The notes: generated from the letters alone by a model not told the origin. A DNA stretch of 64,000 nucleotides from Rhodeus uyekii (GCA_037043235.1 JAWRVZ010000181.1:620001-684000); one strand, 5' to 3'; counted from the stretch's first letter, positions 45,360 to 59,800 are shown. Program-made: numbers and translations.

Positions 45360-46558
45360 GATTAAGCGTTCAATAGGGACTTTAAAGAGATTTGAAAATA
45401 TTATTATTTAAAGCTATATATTAATGTTAAAATCTAAAGCTGAATTGAAACTGATGTGTTTTGTGAAAAATGCTCTACAAACAAATATTACTTGACTTGT
45501 ATATGATATTATTATATTCTAAGTTAAAAAAAAAAAACCGTAGTACGGTCTATACTCAAATTCAATTAAACTGGGCTGATAAAATTGCTATGATATGAGC
45601 AGACATTTTGTGAAATGTATTGTGAGTGCACTCAGAAACCCATCATAATATTTGTATTTTAATTAAGACATAATTGTGTGAAAAAAACACTGTCTCAACT
45701 GGACTGTAAGAGAGTAAAAGGCCTCATATATCCGTTTAAGGCAGCTGGCTGATTATAATTTTCTTCTGGGGTTCTCAGAGGAGATCTCGGGTACCCAAGT
45801 ATTCACTGATACTTTAATTCTGATGGAGCCATAAACCGTTCTATTCCTGGAAAGCACTTCCCTGAATTTATGAGAGACATATGTCTTCATCACAGGACTC
45901 ATTACTGTCAAGTCCCTGTGTAAAGCTCCTTTCACCTAATGAGAATATATCATCACTAAACCATTTAGCCATTATCAAATATACAGCAAGTATATTTAAT
46001 CAGATTTTTGCCCTTTGAAAAAGTTGTGTCCTCATTCTCAGACTGAACAGAAGCTGTGATCAAGCTAAAAATTTGTTCATGTAAGGTTGTGCTGTGTGAC
46101 ACATTATTGGGAGAGTTTCCATTGGTTGCTGTATGCTGAGGGTCCTAATGAACTGAGGAAAACAATCATATAAAATGGCAACATATGTGGGTCACAGCAC
46201 TCTCACACAGGGGCTGTGATGTGGAGCTGGTGTTATGTTTTATTATGAGACTCGACACTGTTGGAATGTGTGCCTAATAGCTATCCAATGCTGACGATAT
46301 TGGGCGGAGCTTCTTCTCTTTTTTTTTTACAAGCTTGTCTGCATGTGGAACAACTACTTTTTAACTATAAAGCTAAATCTGAAAGGGCTGTTATGTATGG
46401 TTTATTTGTTAATACTGGCTCCTCAGGTCTGCCCAGAGCAAAGAAAAATCAAATGAGATTTCTTTAAGATTACAAGACAACAACATTGCAGAAACTAGGT
46501 TACTTTAATATCAAATAGAGACTTCTGCTTCTCAGTTTCCTGCTTCTCAGGCTCGAAT
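45360..46558. other. Non-coding, no feature seen
   Basis: AT-rich sequence with no recognised element. Confidence 0.55.
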
Positions 46559-47844
46559 ATAGCTGTGGTCAAACATTTTGAGAATTACACAAATATTTAT
46601 TTTCACAAAGTCTGCTGCTTCAGTGTTTTTAGATCATTTTGTCAGATGTTACTTTGGTCTACTGAAGTATAATCACAAGCATTTCATAAGTGTCAAAGGC
46701 TTTCATTGACAATTACATTGAGATTATGCAAAGAGTCAATATTTGCATTGCTGACCCTTGTTTTTCAAGACCTCTGCAATTTGTACTGGAATGCTGTCAA
46801 TCAACTTCTGGGCCAATGCCTTTCTTGGATTACCAATGCTTGGAGTTTGGCACAATTTGTGGGGTTTTGCTTGTCCACCCGCCTCTTGAATTGACTACAA
46901 GTTCTTGATGGGATTAAGGTCTGGGGAGTTTCCTGGCCATGGACCAAAAATTACAATGTTTTGTTCCTCAAACCAATTACTTATAACTTTTGCCTCATGG
47001 CAAGGTGCTCCATCATGCAACTGTTGCTCTCGGAGGATGTTTTTGTATCATTCTTTATTCACGGCTGTGTTATCAGGCAAAAATATGAACGGTCTCAGGA
47101 TTCTTTGCTGTTGGCATGACACAGGGCGGATGGTAGCACTCACCTTTTCATCTCTGGACAAGCTTTTTTACAGATGCACCAAACAATCAGAAAGGGGATT
47201 CATCAGAAAACATGACTTTACCCTAGTCCTCAGCAGTTCAATGCCTGTACCTTTTAAAGAATACCAGTCTGTCACTGATGTTCTCTATCTTTATAAGACA
47301 GTCTTAGCGCTTGATGTACTTTTTTGGGTGCCCTGAAGCCTTCTTTACAACAACTGAACCTCTCTTCTTGAAGTTGTTGCTGATCCAATAAATGGTTGAT
47401 TTAGGTGCAATCTTACTGGTAGCAATATCCTTGCCTGTGAATCCCTTTTTGTGCAAAGCAATGATGACTGTACGCGTTTCCTAGCAAGTAACCATGGTTA
47501 ACAGAGGAAGAACAATGATTTCAAGCACCATTCTCCTTTTAAAGCTTCCAGGCTGTTATTTTAACTTAATCAGCATGACAGAGTGATCTCCAGCCTGTGT
47601 TAACTAGAGAATCGCTGACATGTCAGCTGGTCCTTTTGTGGCAGGGTTGAATTGCAGAGGAAATGGTTTTTTGGGGATTAAGTTAATTTTCATGGCAAAG
47701 AGAGACTTTGCAATTAATTGCAATTCATCAGATCACTCTTCATAACATTCTGGAGTGTGTGCAAATTGCCATCATAGAGACTGAGGCAGCAGACTTTGTG
47801 AAAATGAATATGTGTAATTCTCAATACATTTGGGCATGGATGTA
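46559..47844 (-). mobile_element. Near full-length, decayed Tc1-like transposon
   Basis: Left end TAGCTGTGGTCAAACATTTT then GAGAATTACACAAATATT; the inverted right end is AATATGTGTAATTCTCAATA then CATTTGGGCATGGATGTA. Both match a Tc1-type inverted repeat of at least 30 bp with scattered changes and sit at TA. Its 1.29-kb length is what an autonomous Tc1 has. The transposase (minus strand) is broken. Confidence 0.8.
46700..47520 (-). pseudogene. Tc1 transposase pseudogene
   Basis: On the minus strand, HDGAPCHEAKVISNWFEEQN followed by IVIFGPWPGN and SPDLNPIKNL is the second-aspartate to glutamate part of the DDE domain. The family motif NPIEN reads NPIKN here, so the catalytic glutamate has become lysine. 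Stops and frame changes occur on both sides. Positions are approximate. Open frames on the plus strand at 46690-47336 are shadows. Confidence 0.75.
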
Positions 47845-49600
47845 CTCTCACAATGGTCTCCTCTGAAGTTTAGATGAGATCTCAACAACATCTAACACTT
47901 ACATTTTTTACAGTCCATTTGAAACAGTGTGTTTTTTACAAAATTACAGGTATGTTTGAATTAAAATACAAATATTATGATAGGTTTCTTAGTACACGCA
48001 CAAGACAGCACTTTTAATGTGCCTTTCAGCAAAGAAAGCTCCTGAGTTATGACTTTTGATAAAGACATCGGGTATTTTACTTTTTCCAAAAATAAATGAT
48101 GTGGCCTATGCACATTAACTGTACAGCTCTACTCTCTTATTGTGTATCGGTAACTAAGAGTAATGTTAACCTTATTTCTGCATAACTTCACTCTTCATAG
48201 ACATAAACTCTTAAAGAAAACGTACAGATTGTTTTTTTACTTTAGTGCCTTTCAAGAACTTAACTTGGTGTACAGTTTGAAACATTGTTGAGGTCTCTTC
48301 TAAACTTTCAGAAACAAAATGTGAGAGCTCTATATTTTCTAGCCAAGGAGAGTGATGTGTGTGATGTTAAGTTCTTGTAAAATTTTGGAGAGTAAACATG
48401 ACGTGACTGTATGCATTAACTGAGTTATGTTTTATAGATCTCTGTATACTTGGCTGATTATCTCAGAAATTGAAAGCATTAACTATGTACATCAGAACAA
48501 GCTGTAAGCTGTCAATCAGTAAATTGTTCGCAAGTGATGAGCAGTGGTTGCGCTAATGGTTTGTCAAAGAAAGCTGCACGCTTTCATTGACGTACACAGT
48601 TTAATTCTCACACTTTAATAGTAGCAAGACAATAAAGAGATCTCCCATGTTTCATACAGCCCGTTCTCATTTTGGACTTTTTCTCTCAGAAATTTCTCAT
48701 GCCTCAGTTGTGCCTACTTTAACTGTAGGAAAAACATCTGAGACACTGGTGATACTAAAATGAGAGACATTTGAGAATCACAACTGTCTCCTGAGCTTAA
48801 AAAGCGCAATCTGTGAGCAATAAAATATTCCTATAATAGTCTTGAAAGAAATTAAAGAAAGGAGATAAAGAGATATTCTATGCATCTACCACATTTTCAG
48901 TTTTGACTCTTGGATTTAAAAGGACATTATACCCGCCATCATCATTGTGTTCTTCAAAATCTGTATAACTTCCTTATTTCTGTGAAGCATTAAAAAAATA
49001 CATTTGAATATTTCAACAATTTTTCTGCTCATAATGAAAGTCAATGAAGCCCTTTAAGCTCCTTAATTTCAGATAAGACAGGAACCTTATACAGCCATAG
49101 CAGTATGAATTTTATTAGTTCAGTGTCATCGCACATAATACAAAATATGTCCATTTGAGACTGAAGAGCTCAAGATACTATTGTTTAATTAATTATTTAT
49201 ACCATTGGCCAACAGAGAAGAAAAAAAAACTTAGCTCCATCCTTAATGAAACTACTTAACGAAAGGCAAAATATTTGTAATCTATTCTTAGTTTTGTCTC
49301 GGTGCATGTGATCCTCAGATCAGGTCTGGAGAGCCGAGGTCGTGCCATGAAGGAGAGAGCACACAGCCTTCACACATCCATCCTCAGCTGTCTGACAGAG
49401 ACAGGGTGGCTCCACTTCCCTAACGTCACAAGCCACACTTGGAGAAGACAGCTCGGTTTTAAAGTGCACTTTGTAACAGAGAAGTGTGGTTTGCCTTCAG
49501 TAAATTCAAGAGCTGCCACTACTCAAACCTCAAAGTCAAATGAAGAACTGGCAGAGCGTCGTTGTAATGTTGTACGGTTAGATGGAGCTGGCTCACATGA
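47845..49600. other. Non-coding, no gene supported
   Basis: No recognised repeat. The 108-codon frame at 49302-49628 has no familiar domain. Confidence 0.5.
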
Positions 49601-49601
49601 T

Positions 49602-50189
49602 CAGTGTTGGGAAAGCAACTTTGAATAATCCTCAAGTATTTTCTATTTTCCATTTGTAATCCCAAATATTAAAAGCAATATTTCATACGACACCAACAGA
49701 TGCCCATCAACTGCAACTGTTGGTTTTATCCCATCTATCTACCCATTAAACAAAACACATACATTTATGCTAAATACAACCAATCAAATTGGAAAACACC
49801 AATGAATAATTATGTATATGAAAATATAGTAAAGTTAAAAATAAAAACATCAATTTGCAACTATCCATCTATCGAAAGAATTAAACAGAACTAACACATA
49901 TTTACACTAAATTCAACCAATAAAAGTTGAAGACATGAACAGCAGCATTTAACTGAATATGCCGTCACAGAAATTAATAAAGACAAACAAACTATGCACT
50001 GACTCAAATAAATCAATTGACAATCTCTTTAAACAAAATGAATCACTACAATAAATACTAATACTTGTTGGATACACAGCTTGTTACTGAAAAAGCTATT
50101 TTGTTTTGAAAACAGCTAAGCTACTGTCATGCAACAAAAAATGTAGTCAAGCTAGTAATGTCGCTACATTTAGTTGTTTCCCCAACAAC
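49602..50189. mobile_element. hAT-like non-autonomous element
   Basis: Left end CAGTGTTGGGAAAGCAACTT; right end GTTTCCCCAACAACT, whose complement AGTTGTTGGGGAAAC matches it imperfectly. AAGCTATTTTGTTTTGAAAA then CAGCTAAGCTACTGT near the right end recalls the internal motif of a common fish hAT family (AAGTAGCTAAGCTACT). No transposase, and no clean 8-bp duplication. Confidence 0.45.
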
Positions 50190-51654
50190 TAAAGGAAGTT
50201 GGGAAGGAAGACTCAAAAATAGTGAGAGCCGGTCAAATCTGTAGGATTGGGTCAGTCTGCACTTGGTTGGCTGAGAGCATCTGGAGTTGGAGTCACTCAG
50301 ATAACTTGTACAGTATATTTGTTCTGGAGCTGATTTAGGGAGAGGGGAAATGAGGCAGAGCATGACGTTCACTCTGTGCGGAGTCCAATTTATTAGTCTG
50401 ACAGCCCCCAATCACCCCCAACACCTGTGTTACATGTAAGCTCTTAATCAATTAAAAAAATAAAAATAAACAACTGTGAAGGTCAAAATAGTCAGAAAAT
50501 GTGACATCTGTCATTTACCATGCAAAAAAAAATGATGCTAATTGGCCTTTGCAATGGTTACATAAAACCATTAAATGCAAGAACAATGTATTCCGCCAAC
50601 TATGTTTCAGGGAAAAATATTACCGTTACTATCCCGCAAAACCCATGGGACCACATGGAGACGTGCCTTAGGCACATCTCTGTGGGCTGCTCATACTTGA
50701 CTCAATCAAAAATGACATACATAGTCAGTTTCCAACCACATGCTTGTGTTTTCACTCAAGCTTCACAAACTCAATCCTTACATTGGGTTTACTCCCATCA
50801 TGCATGATTGCACAATATATTACACAGAGCAGAGACCTTGGGACTTACTTTTGCTCGAAAAAAAGAGAAACACGGCTTTAGGTCTAGACAGGTCTGAGTG
50901 AAAACACTTGGATTTTTTACTCTAAGAAATGTGTCTATGGCTGCAAGTCAGATACATATAAATTTCCTGTGAAGTCTTTCATTAAAAGAAAAGTTGCCTT
51001 TCAGCTGGCACTGTTTTCACATGATCCATGTTCTCAATATTTCAACCAAAGTGCCCTTACCCAACATTAAAACCGAGCCTCGCTGCAAACCTGACTTTAA
51101 ACCAGTATGACAAACACAACTCCATATGCGGTTTATCAAAGCCACCAATGGTGATTTATGACAAATGATCCGCATATTGCAATAAAATAATGCCATTAAG
51201 ACATTTCTTAGCTTGTAAAGGGATAAATTCTGTAATTATCTGACATTCACTGTCTTTTGATGAGACTCATTTGACCAGGAAATAACTCATGAATATGGTA
51301 TATTTTTAATAGCAAAAATAAAAACCCTAATAGAGATAAAAATGTAAAATAGTCACATTGTGAGCTACAATGCTGAGGCAGGAACAGGCTTACGTAGAAA
51401 AGAGCAGAGGAATATTTATAAATCAGTTAAAGCAGAATCGACCTGATATTTCAGGATAAGAAAGCCTCTAAGAGGATCCCTTTGCTTAAATACTTGCTGA
51501 CCACATAATGAAGATTCTACACATCGACTGACTGACAAAAAGTGCTGAAGAAAAAAACAACAACTTTGAATCAGACATTTTAAATACATAAATCATCAAA
51601 CGTATCAACAAGCCTGAAGTCTTTCCTGTTCATTACAAAAATGAAAACCTAGTC
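50190..51654. other. Non-coding, no feature seen
   Basis: AT-rich, no exon or repeat recognised. Confidence 0.55.
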
Positions 51655-51790
51655 TGTCTATATATCTTCATCTTTCAATTTCTATCTCCATCCATTTCAT
51701 ATCTATCTATCTGTCCATCCATCGGTCTATTTGTTGTCTATACATCTGTCTATCCATCCATCCATCCCCTAGTTATAAATTTCTATCTAT
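51655..51790. repeat. Imperfect TATC/CATC tetranucleotide repeat
   Basis: Recurring CTATCTAT, CCATCCAT and CTGTCTAT units, interrupted by other sequence. Confidence 0.85.
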
Positions 51791-51810
51791 GTGTACCTAA
51801 AGATTTCTAT

Positions 51811-52639
51811 TAGGGCTGTACGATTAATCGAATTTAAACAGAAATACTATTTGTCATAAGGTTGTGATTTTTCCATTATTTCATTACATAAATGTACAGT
51901 ATTATACATACTGTACATTTATGTAATGAAATACTGGAAAAATATTGCAACGTGTCAAACATCTTCCCAAACTTGTAATGCAACACGTTCATAAATTTGT
52001 TGTCCAACAAATGACAATGTTTAACAGCATTTTTTTGTCAGAACTCACTTCATAACGTCAGTCGAAATCTTGAAATTACTTCCTTTTGTGAGTTGATGTG
52101 GCTTCTTCTTATCATAGAACGATGTAGATAAGATATTATTGTACAGTTTTATTTTATAGTTTTTATATATTTTATAGTGATAAAGGCTATATTGATTAGC
52201 ATTGCATTATTACAATACAACTCAAATACACCATACATTACACCAGTCGTGTTTATTGTCTTCATTTTAGGAACTTCCTAACATCATTACTTCTGTGAAG
52301 CACATTTGGAATTTCTTCGCAAGGTCACCCTCTGGCTTCCAGCGTGAATGAAATGTTCACCATCTTATTTTGGGTAAGAGAAAATAAAAAAAAAGGAAAA
52401 ATAATAAATAAAATAATACTCTCTAAAGAAATGTATATGATAAAATATATGAAATGTATATGAATATTTTTAATAATGAAAGTGTTATATCTCAATATAA
52501 CTATATATTATACAGCAATACATCTAATTTTGTTGAATATTTTTATTTAGCAATAATAATAATAATAAAAATCATAATAATTATTATTAGTCATATTAAT
52601 ATACAAGTATAACATTTTGGGCCAAAATTTGCAGCCCTA
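51811..52639. mobile_element. Possible TIR transposon with TAGGGCTG ends
   Basis: TAGGGCTGTACGATTAATCG at the left and GCAGCCCTA at the right are inverted over at least 8 bp. The left end resembles GGGCTGTGCGATTAATCG termini seen in fish DNA transposons. The interior is AT-rich without a transposase and carries a strong hairpin (51867-51943). No convincing target duplication beyond TA. Confidence 0.4.
51867..51943. repeat. Near-perfect 36-bp stem hairpin
   Basis: Arms 51867-51902 and 51908-51943 are reverse complements with one mismatch (51876 against 51934), closed by a 5-base loop TATAC. The inner 26 bp of each arm are perfect. Confidence 0.9.
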
Positions 52640-53709
52640 AAAACAAGCACATTTATTTTTTTGTTTGTTTTTTTCTTTCTATCTGTTCAGAAGTTGTGTG
52701 CAGATTTAATTTGTCTGAAAGTCAGAATTTAATTTAGTACTTTCTCTGAATACTCTCTCTGCAACAACACTAAAAGGGAGTGGTGACAGTATTTTCCCAT
52801 AAAGAGAAATAATCCAAAGAATAAAATGCTGGGAGGTTTCCTGGGTCGGTCTTACCTCACTCCTTAAGAATGTCCCGAGAGACTGAGGCCAGATTGTGAG
52901 GTTGTTATACCGCCGCAGTAAGCGTGACTCAAGTATGTTTCTGAGCAATGGTCTACACTAAACTGGACCACGCAGAGGTTTCTACAAAGCCGCTTTCATT
53001 TGCAGGTTACGGCTGCAATTTCAATGTCTTTGGAGATTTCTCTTTTCATCGGACTGGAACACGCTTCCTGGAGCAAGAGCAAGGCTGTATCATTACTGCC
53101 ATGTTTCAGTTTACTCAATGGCATGTAAAAAGCCCCCTGTCAGAAATGTTACACTCTATTTTTTAACCCAAATGCAGGGTTCAGACTGTGGTGTCATTTT
53201 ATTTGTATTATTTTCTTATGATACGCAGTGCCTACCCAGTGCTGAATCAATATAATCCAATGTTGGATAGTCTGTGCCAAACCATTTGTCAACTGTTGTT
53301 TTGTGTTCTGTTCTGAGAGAAAACATAAGCTACTGAGGGGAAACTACCTGAATGAAATTAAGGTTAGTATTACATTGTATACCCATCACATTATTACTGT
53401 ATAAAACGTCAAAGACACAGCTAACATCTGCTTGGGGCGCTTCTACAAAAGCAGCATACATCGGAAACTCCAAGTGAATGACATGCTAGTGCCACTATGG
53501 AAGTTTCATCTCCAGCCAAAGGAATGGATGATCAGGGCTGTAACACAACATTTACTAAATGTTTTGAGTATTTTATGACTGTAAAAGACTGACTTATTTA
53601 CTGACAAATTATTGCTGACTTTTTACTGACAAAATATTGCATATGAAATAATCCTGCCCTACCTTATCTTTATTATATATATTATATATAACCAATATTA
53701 GGTTAATTG
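52640..53709. other. Non-coding, no feature seen
   Basis: No exon or repeat recognised. Confidence 0.55.
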
Positions 53710-53821
53710 ACCCAGCACTGTCAAAAAACAACCCAGCAAATGGGTTAAAGTATAAAAAAACAATGACCAGGGGCCAAATAACCCAGCATGTATTCTGTCC
53801 AATATTTATCCAGTGCTGGGT
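53710..53821. repeat. Small inverted repeat with ACCCAGCACTG ends
   Basis: ACCCAGCACTG at 53710-53720 and CAGTGCTGGGT at 53811-53821 enclose further AACCCAGCA units (53731, 53780). It is probably a fragment of a MITE with AACCCAGCA-type termini. Confidence 0.5.
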
Positions 53822-56800
53822 TGCAAAATACCCCAGAAATGGTTGTATTTATCTCAGCATTTTTATAATGTATAATGCCTTTAGGGCTCAGTGGTGTAGA
53901 GGTAATCACTATTCTTTCTCCAGGCATTACGATTGCAGAACTCCAGTTTAATAAAGAATATTATTAAAAAAACAATACCACATACTTCCGAGTTACATTA
54001 GGCAGGAAACCATACAAGCACCATCTGTCAACAATCAGATGGGTTTAGTTTTAGCTACCTTCTCTTTGGATTCATACCTGCTTATTTTGAGTCCAGCTCT
54101 AGCACAGCGCAGCTCTCGCATTCCAGAGAAGATTCATTCTCCTACCTGTGGAGTAATGAGCACAAAACTGAATAAGTTCAACAGGTGATTTTAATGCTCA
54201 AAACAACTAAACATTTTCACAAGAGAAAAAAAGGCTAACTGTTTAAATAAAAGATTTAAACCAGTTTCCCCTCCCCTAACTGTCTGCTCCATGTTAAGAG
54301 AATAATCAAACGGTACACTTAAGACTGTATGAAGACAACTTTTCCCTTAAAAATGACTAATTCAACCCACAGTGCAGCGCTACATGACACCATAAAACAG
54401 CAGAGCACAAAACAGTCTATTGCATTAAAGTCTTAAATGAACCACTGGAATCAGTTTGCAATGTGATCACTGGACTAGTGGCCAACTTGACTCAGACATT
54501 TTCCAATTTCATGGAAAACCAGAAATGTGTTCTTATGTTAGTTTCCCTTAAAATCTTTCGATCTGCCATCCTTTACTCAGCAAATAATAGGATTCCAAAT
54601 GCCTACGTAATTAAAAATCCATTTCAGATGCTATCAGCCGACGAGTCGTAAACGCCGCGCAATGTCATATTAGTTCAACTGCGGTTTTGCCGTGACCATT
54701 TCCATCATTACAGAACTTCCCTCACTGTAACACTGAGCGATAAATCACAAAATGATTCACCACATCATTAAGACACACGTCACATGAAATCACAATTGCA
54801 GAATCATTCTTTCTGCGCACCCAGACTGGGTGGATGCGTTTATAAAAATAGTCTAAAAGGAAGTAGTCAGTGGTACTTGGAAGAACTTACTCCCATACTC
54901 CAGAACTCAACACAGTGACACATAAGCATTAGCTTATGCCACACTGACATATTTAGCTGTTTGAGTATACCGACTTCCCAAACTTAGCAAGTTTCAATAG
55001 ACATCTGTATTAAGGAATGACAAAGGTCACAGCTCGCCCCCTGAATCAGTGCCACAAAAACCTGATTGAGTAGTTGCAAACTTCTATGGCCCATGATATA
55101 TTTTTCTTGTCAGGGTCATAAATCCCAGAAATGTGGAGGACTATTTTCTCTGCCTTTGGTTTGTTTATCTCTGTTAACACACTGACCAAATCTACATCTT
55201 TCCCTGAATGTTTAAAAAAAGGAAATAAATTAGCCTAAATTAAAATATTTTTGGATTGTGCAATTTCCAGTGAAGTAAAAAAAAAACTAATATAATAAAC
55301 TATTTAAATCCACCTACATTTAGAGCTGTAAAAGAAATTCATTTATGATTAACATTTTAACATTAACACATTGCAGACATGAGAATTAAGTGAGTTTACA
55401 TAAGTCCAAGTTAAAGTCTATTTTTAAGATCTGAAAAAGGGATGAAATATAAGTTTTCACAAGAGTAAGCCAAATGTTTACTACATGTTTCTAATAAACA
55501 ATCTATCAGAGCAGCTACTGAACTTGCAACCTCTGAGAGGTTGGGACTATTTCAGGTCTATATTTTTGGAAACCTTCAGATGAGATCAGTGTTGACCTGA
55601 CCTCAAAGTAAAGATGCAAATATAACCCTTTCCCATTTTAAACACTGTGTGATTGGACCTAGTTTGGCAGATACGTGTGATATAATAGCTCACAGTAATA
55701 CTAGCAAAAAAACTAAACAAAAAAACATGTCAAAACAAGGATAAAAAGCACATGTGGAGGAAATACAGAGTTATTTTGCCCATGAGAAGCTTGACTCACA
55801 CACAAGTCATAACATTTAGAGTCTCACCTGCCACGTTCAATAACTAAAAAAAGGATCATGAGTCCCAATCCATTTTACACGCTTCAAAACAAGCCATTAC
55901 AGGAAAGTTCCTTTAACGTCCTGAAAGAATGGTTACAAAACAATTACTATTTACAGCCATTAGTGACCCACCCAGGGAGGAACCATATGAGTACTGACTG
56001 TATCATTAATTTTAAAGACTGGGTGTGAATCCATAACAAATACTGCATATTTAGATGTCTGAAGTGAAAGAAGCCCATTTGGTATTAGAGCATCAAAAAC
56101 AGAATGAGTCATATGGACTATTTTTATAACGCAAATGTGTTGCATTATAAAATTTGTTCATTTTTAAGAGTTTGACAGCATAGAGTTTTCCCCACTCTTT
56201 TTTACCAATGTATTTACCCGCAATGTTTCAATATTTTTTTTCCCATGACCTTTCCAGTCGTTTGTAATTACTGGACAAGGACTTTTCATTTTAGAGAGAT
56301 TACTGGCCTGGGCTGTTTTCTATTTGAATGCGAGGCTAAGGAATCAAACTTTTTAATTAACATTCTTAAAATGAATTCTTTTTCCATACTTATTAGGCCT
56401 GGAGAAGAGAATTCGTTTATTTTAAGAAATTGAATTAGATTGAAAATATCTAATTAAAGCAGATTCAGAGGACAGAGATTTTTCAAACTATACAGTATAT
56501 CTATATATTAATATCTCCTTTGTGTCTCACATGAGAAAAATCTCACATAAGGTTTAGAACAACAAAGGAAAATGATGAAAAACTCTTCTTTTTTAAGTCT
56601 GTCTACTAAAAGGGTACAATAGATAAGTATAAGACACTTAAAGCTTCTCTTTGTCTTTATACTTTTAAGCTTCACATTTCAAACGAGTGAAATCAGGGTC
56701 TCTGTCGTTACTTTGTTCGTCTGTCCTCGCATCCCAGCCAAAAGAATGTCTCTGTTGTTTCATGATGATCTTTGGTGTAAGATGAAATGCAGAGAAAATA

Positions 56801-59800
56801 CATACCTTATCAAATGAATGTGACAGGAGCTTGATGTTTTCACCAAAGGCTTCCCAACCAAGCTTCATCTGGGAATCTCCCAACTTAGATCTTTTCACTA
56901 ACCAACCTTCTCTACCTGGCTTTCGCTTGCTCCCTATGCCTGTAGATGTGTTTCTATCCATTCATCTCTTCACTTTCAGCTTCTCCATTCTGCTCAATTT
57001 AGGCCACACCTGTGATGGGGTGCAACATCTGTGCAATCAAACTTCCTCTACTCCTAACTACAGCAATAAGCTTCCCAAAAATCCCTCCCTTCTGTGCCAA
57101 ATCAAGACCTTTAGGGAGAGATCGGAGAAAGAGTGAAGGAGGGGTCTTTGGAAGTACATTACCGTCCATGCTCTCTGCTCGTTTTGCCCATCCAGCTGCA
57201 AGAGCGTTTGTAGCCATGGAAACTACTTAAACGCAGCCTGAAGGAAGTGTGTCATTGTGTTTTAGTAATGCACCAGAATAAATAGGGTGAAAATAAGAAC
57301 ACAAGCAGCTAAATACTAATCAGGTCTGGCCACATGTAGCCAAAAGGTCTTTTGAATAGATCACAAAACCCAGAGGCTTTGATAGTGCAAGACATAAGGT
57401 AACATAAACACAGCCTTATATAGCATAATACTTTTTCCCCTCATTAGCAGCCCAGCATTGAGATTACAGACATGTCGCAACCTTCACTATGTTACAGTGT
57501 GTTCGTTCCCCAGGAACCCACCCATAATCAGGGCGTTTTCCAAAGAACAATCATTCCAAAAAAGAAGTCTGAGAGCAAAGTTTATTGCCTGCAGACAAAC
57601 AAACGTCAGCTTTCTGCTCAATAGTCTCACAGTAATGAGTATTTCGCATTTACATTTCAAGAAAATACTGCATTGACTTTCACAGAAAAAGCATCAGCAT
57701 TCAACAGCCGTCCCCGAGGTTTAGCTGATCCCTGATGAATTTTTATAAATAGCTGTTTTGGGGGAAAATGACAACTTTTCCATATAAAGCTAGATATTCA
57801 TCAAAAAATTTGCCATGAGGCCTTAAAATCTTTCATCGTAAACGTAAACAAATCTAAATAAACAATATACAAATATGCAAATCAAAAAAGTCCAGCAGCC
57901 AAATTAGCATTCCCAATTCCAATTGCAAAGACATTTGGAGTGTTTAACCAGATTATAACTTTGCCATAACATTGTAGCTTCTGAGCCCTGGAATGTCAGA
58001 GCTAGGCTTATTATTTTTCACATTTCACGCATCTGTCCATGTCGCTCTCCTATGGTCCATAGGGATGTCATTACTGCTTGTACATGTACTGGAATTGCAA
58101 GTCAGAACAGATAACAGCCACCCTGTGCTCCATCTCAACGCCTACGGACCACCTCAGAACGGCCCCAGTCTGAGGGATAACATCCACACTTATTCAGCAA
58201 TCAATAGGCTACAACTGAGTAGAAGCCATCATGGTATCAGACCCATCAGTGTGTGAGGGAAGTAGCGTTCATAAACAACACAGCAGCCGACACGGCCCAC
58301 ATTTATGGAATGTACTGAAAGTTTTTATGCTGGTTTTCAACTTTCCCTTAGGGACAGATCTGATTTATGATCTCTGTTTCCCCCCACAGAGCGATGGAGC
58401 TATTGGGGTGGAGAAAGAGCAAACGAATGCAATGAGAACACGTTCCCACTGACATGATGAGAAGGGGCGACCGTTAAAACCCCCTGTCCAGGACTCGAAA
58501 CAACAACACTTTCACATGTCTTCACCTCTTTCCAGGTGGGCCAATGACACTAGAAAAAATAAATCCCCAAGTGACATGGGGAATCCTAGAATTTGTTTGC
58601 TTCCAACACAAGCATAATTATAAAGTATTGTGGTCAACGAGGTGATAGAAAAGGACATATTTAGCTATTTTAGTACATCCACTAAATAAATATGAGAAAC
58701 GTTCCCTTGGCAACAAGCTGAAGTAAAATAAGCTTTAGTTTTAGTATATTTATTTATTTTCTACCATGTAAAAATTAAATATTTTAGTTTTAGTTAACTA
58801 CAATACCCCTGCAATCTCATGCCTGTGCTAAATAGCTCAGTATCCACCGGTCATTGTGTGAGCATAAATAAACAAGGAAGTGGGGCAGCAACCCTCCAAT
58901 ATTACTATTCCACATGCTCGCTGTTCACATGGACTCAAGCCAGTGTAGGTTTTTCCATAATATAAAAAGAAAAAAATAATGAGTTTTCAAAGTCATTTTA
59001 AAGTTCAAAGATCCCAATTTAGCATCCGAACCACAACAAGATTGTGCCAGAGGAGAATGATTCCAACTCTTAGAGGCAACACCTTCCATAAAACATTTAA
59101 CACAGCCTTATGGATCAAAAAAACTAAAAGGTTCACTGCCATTCAAATAGAGCAATAAGAGAAGCATGTAACTAAAGCTACACAATAGCTTTGTTCTCGT
59201 TCTCTTTCCATTTGCCCTTCTTCCTTTATAATTTTCCTGTGGAACTCTTGGCAGCGCTCCTGGCACTGGAAGAATGTCTTTGCCTCCATGGCTGAGTGAA
59301 GCACACAAAAGAGTGCAGTGTTAGAGTGGCGGACAGCAATTGGCCGCTCGGCACATGGACATTTACTCATCCCGCTGCATTCCACACGCTACAGGCCTGA
59401 AATGACACCCGCACTGCCCCAAAGAAACACATCCTGCTGTGAGTGTGAAGGAGCTCCGGCAATGGGCTCTGCTCCAGAAATGTGCATATTGTAGAGTTTA
59501 TGAGAAAGACCTGTCGCTGGGAACCCTGCAAACATGCCACAAGCCCTTGTTTGGTATTGTTTTAAAACTAAACAAGGCTGAGGATTAGATTACTGTAGAA
59601 GTCATTGAAAGGAATACAAATTTCTGAGTTTCAAAAAGAATATGTCATTTTCATCAAACACTTGGTGGTCTTGTGGAAACGGCCACCAGCACACTGTGCA
59701 TCTTGATTAAATCAAGATGGATAATTCAGCGCAGAAACCACAGAAAAAACTGTGATCTCTACTGTATGATTAACAATCGAGTAAACCTGTGCTATCTCAA

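Noticed and set aside
53885..53945. tRNA-like head GGGCTCAGTGGTGTAGAGG
   Set aside because: No B-box at the right distance and no cloverleaf; too weak for a tRNA or SINE call.
59143..59385. 80-codon minus-strand frame with a charged FFQCQERCQEF-type stretch
   Set aside because: It looks somewhat protein-like, but I could not find flanking exons in phase or a family match.
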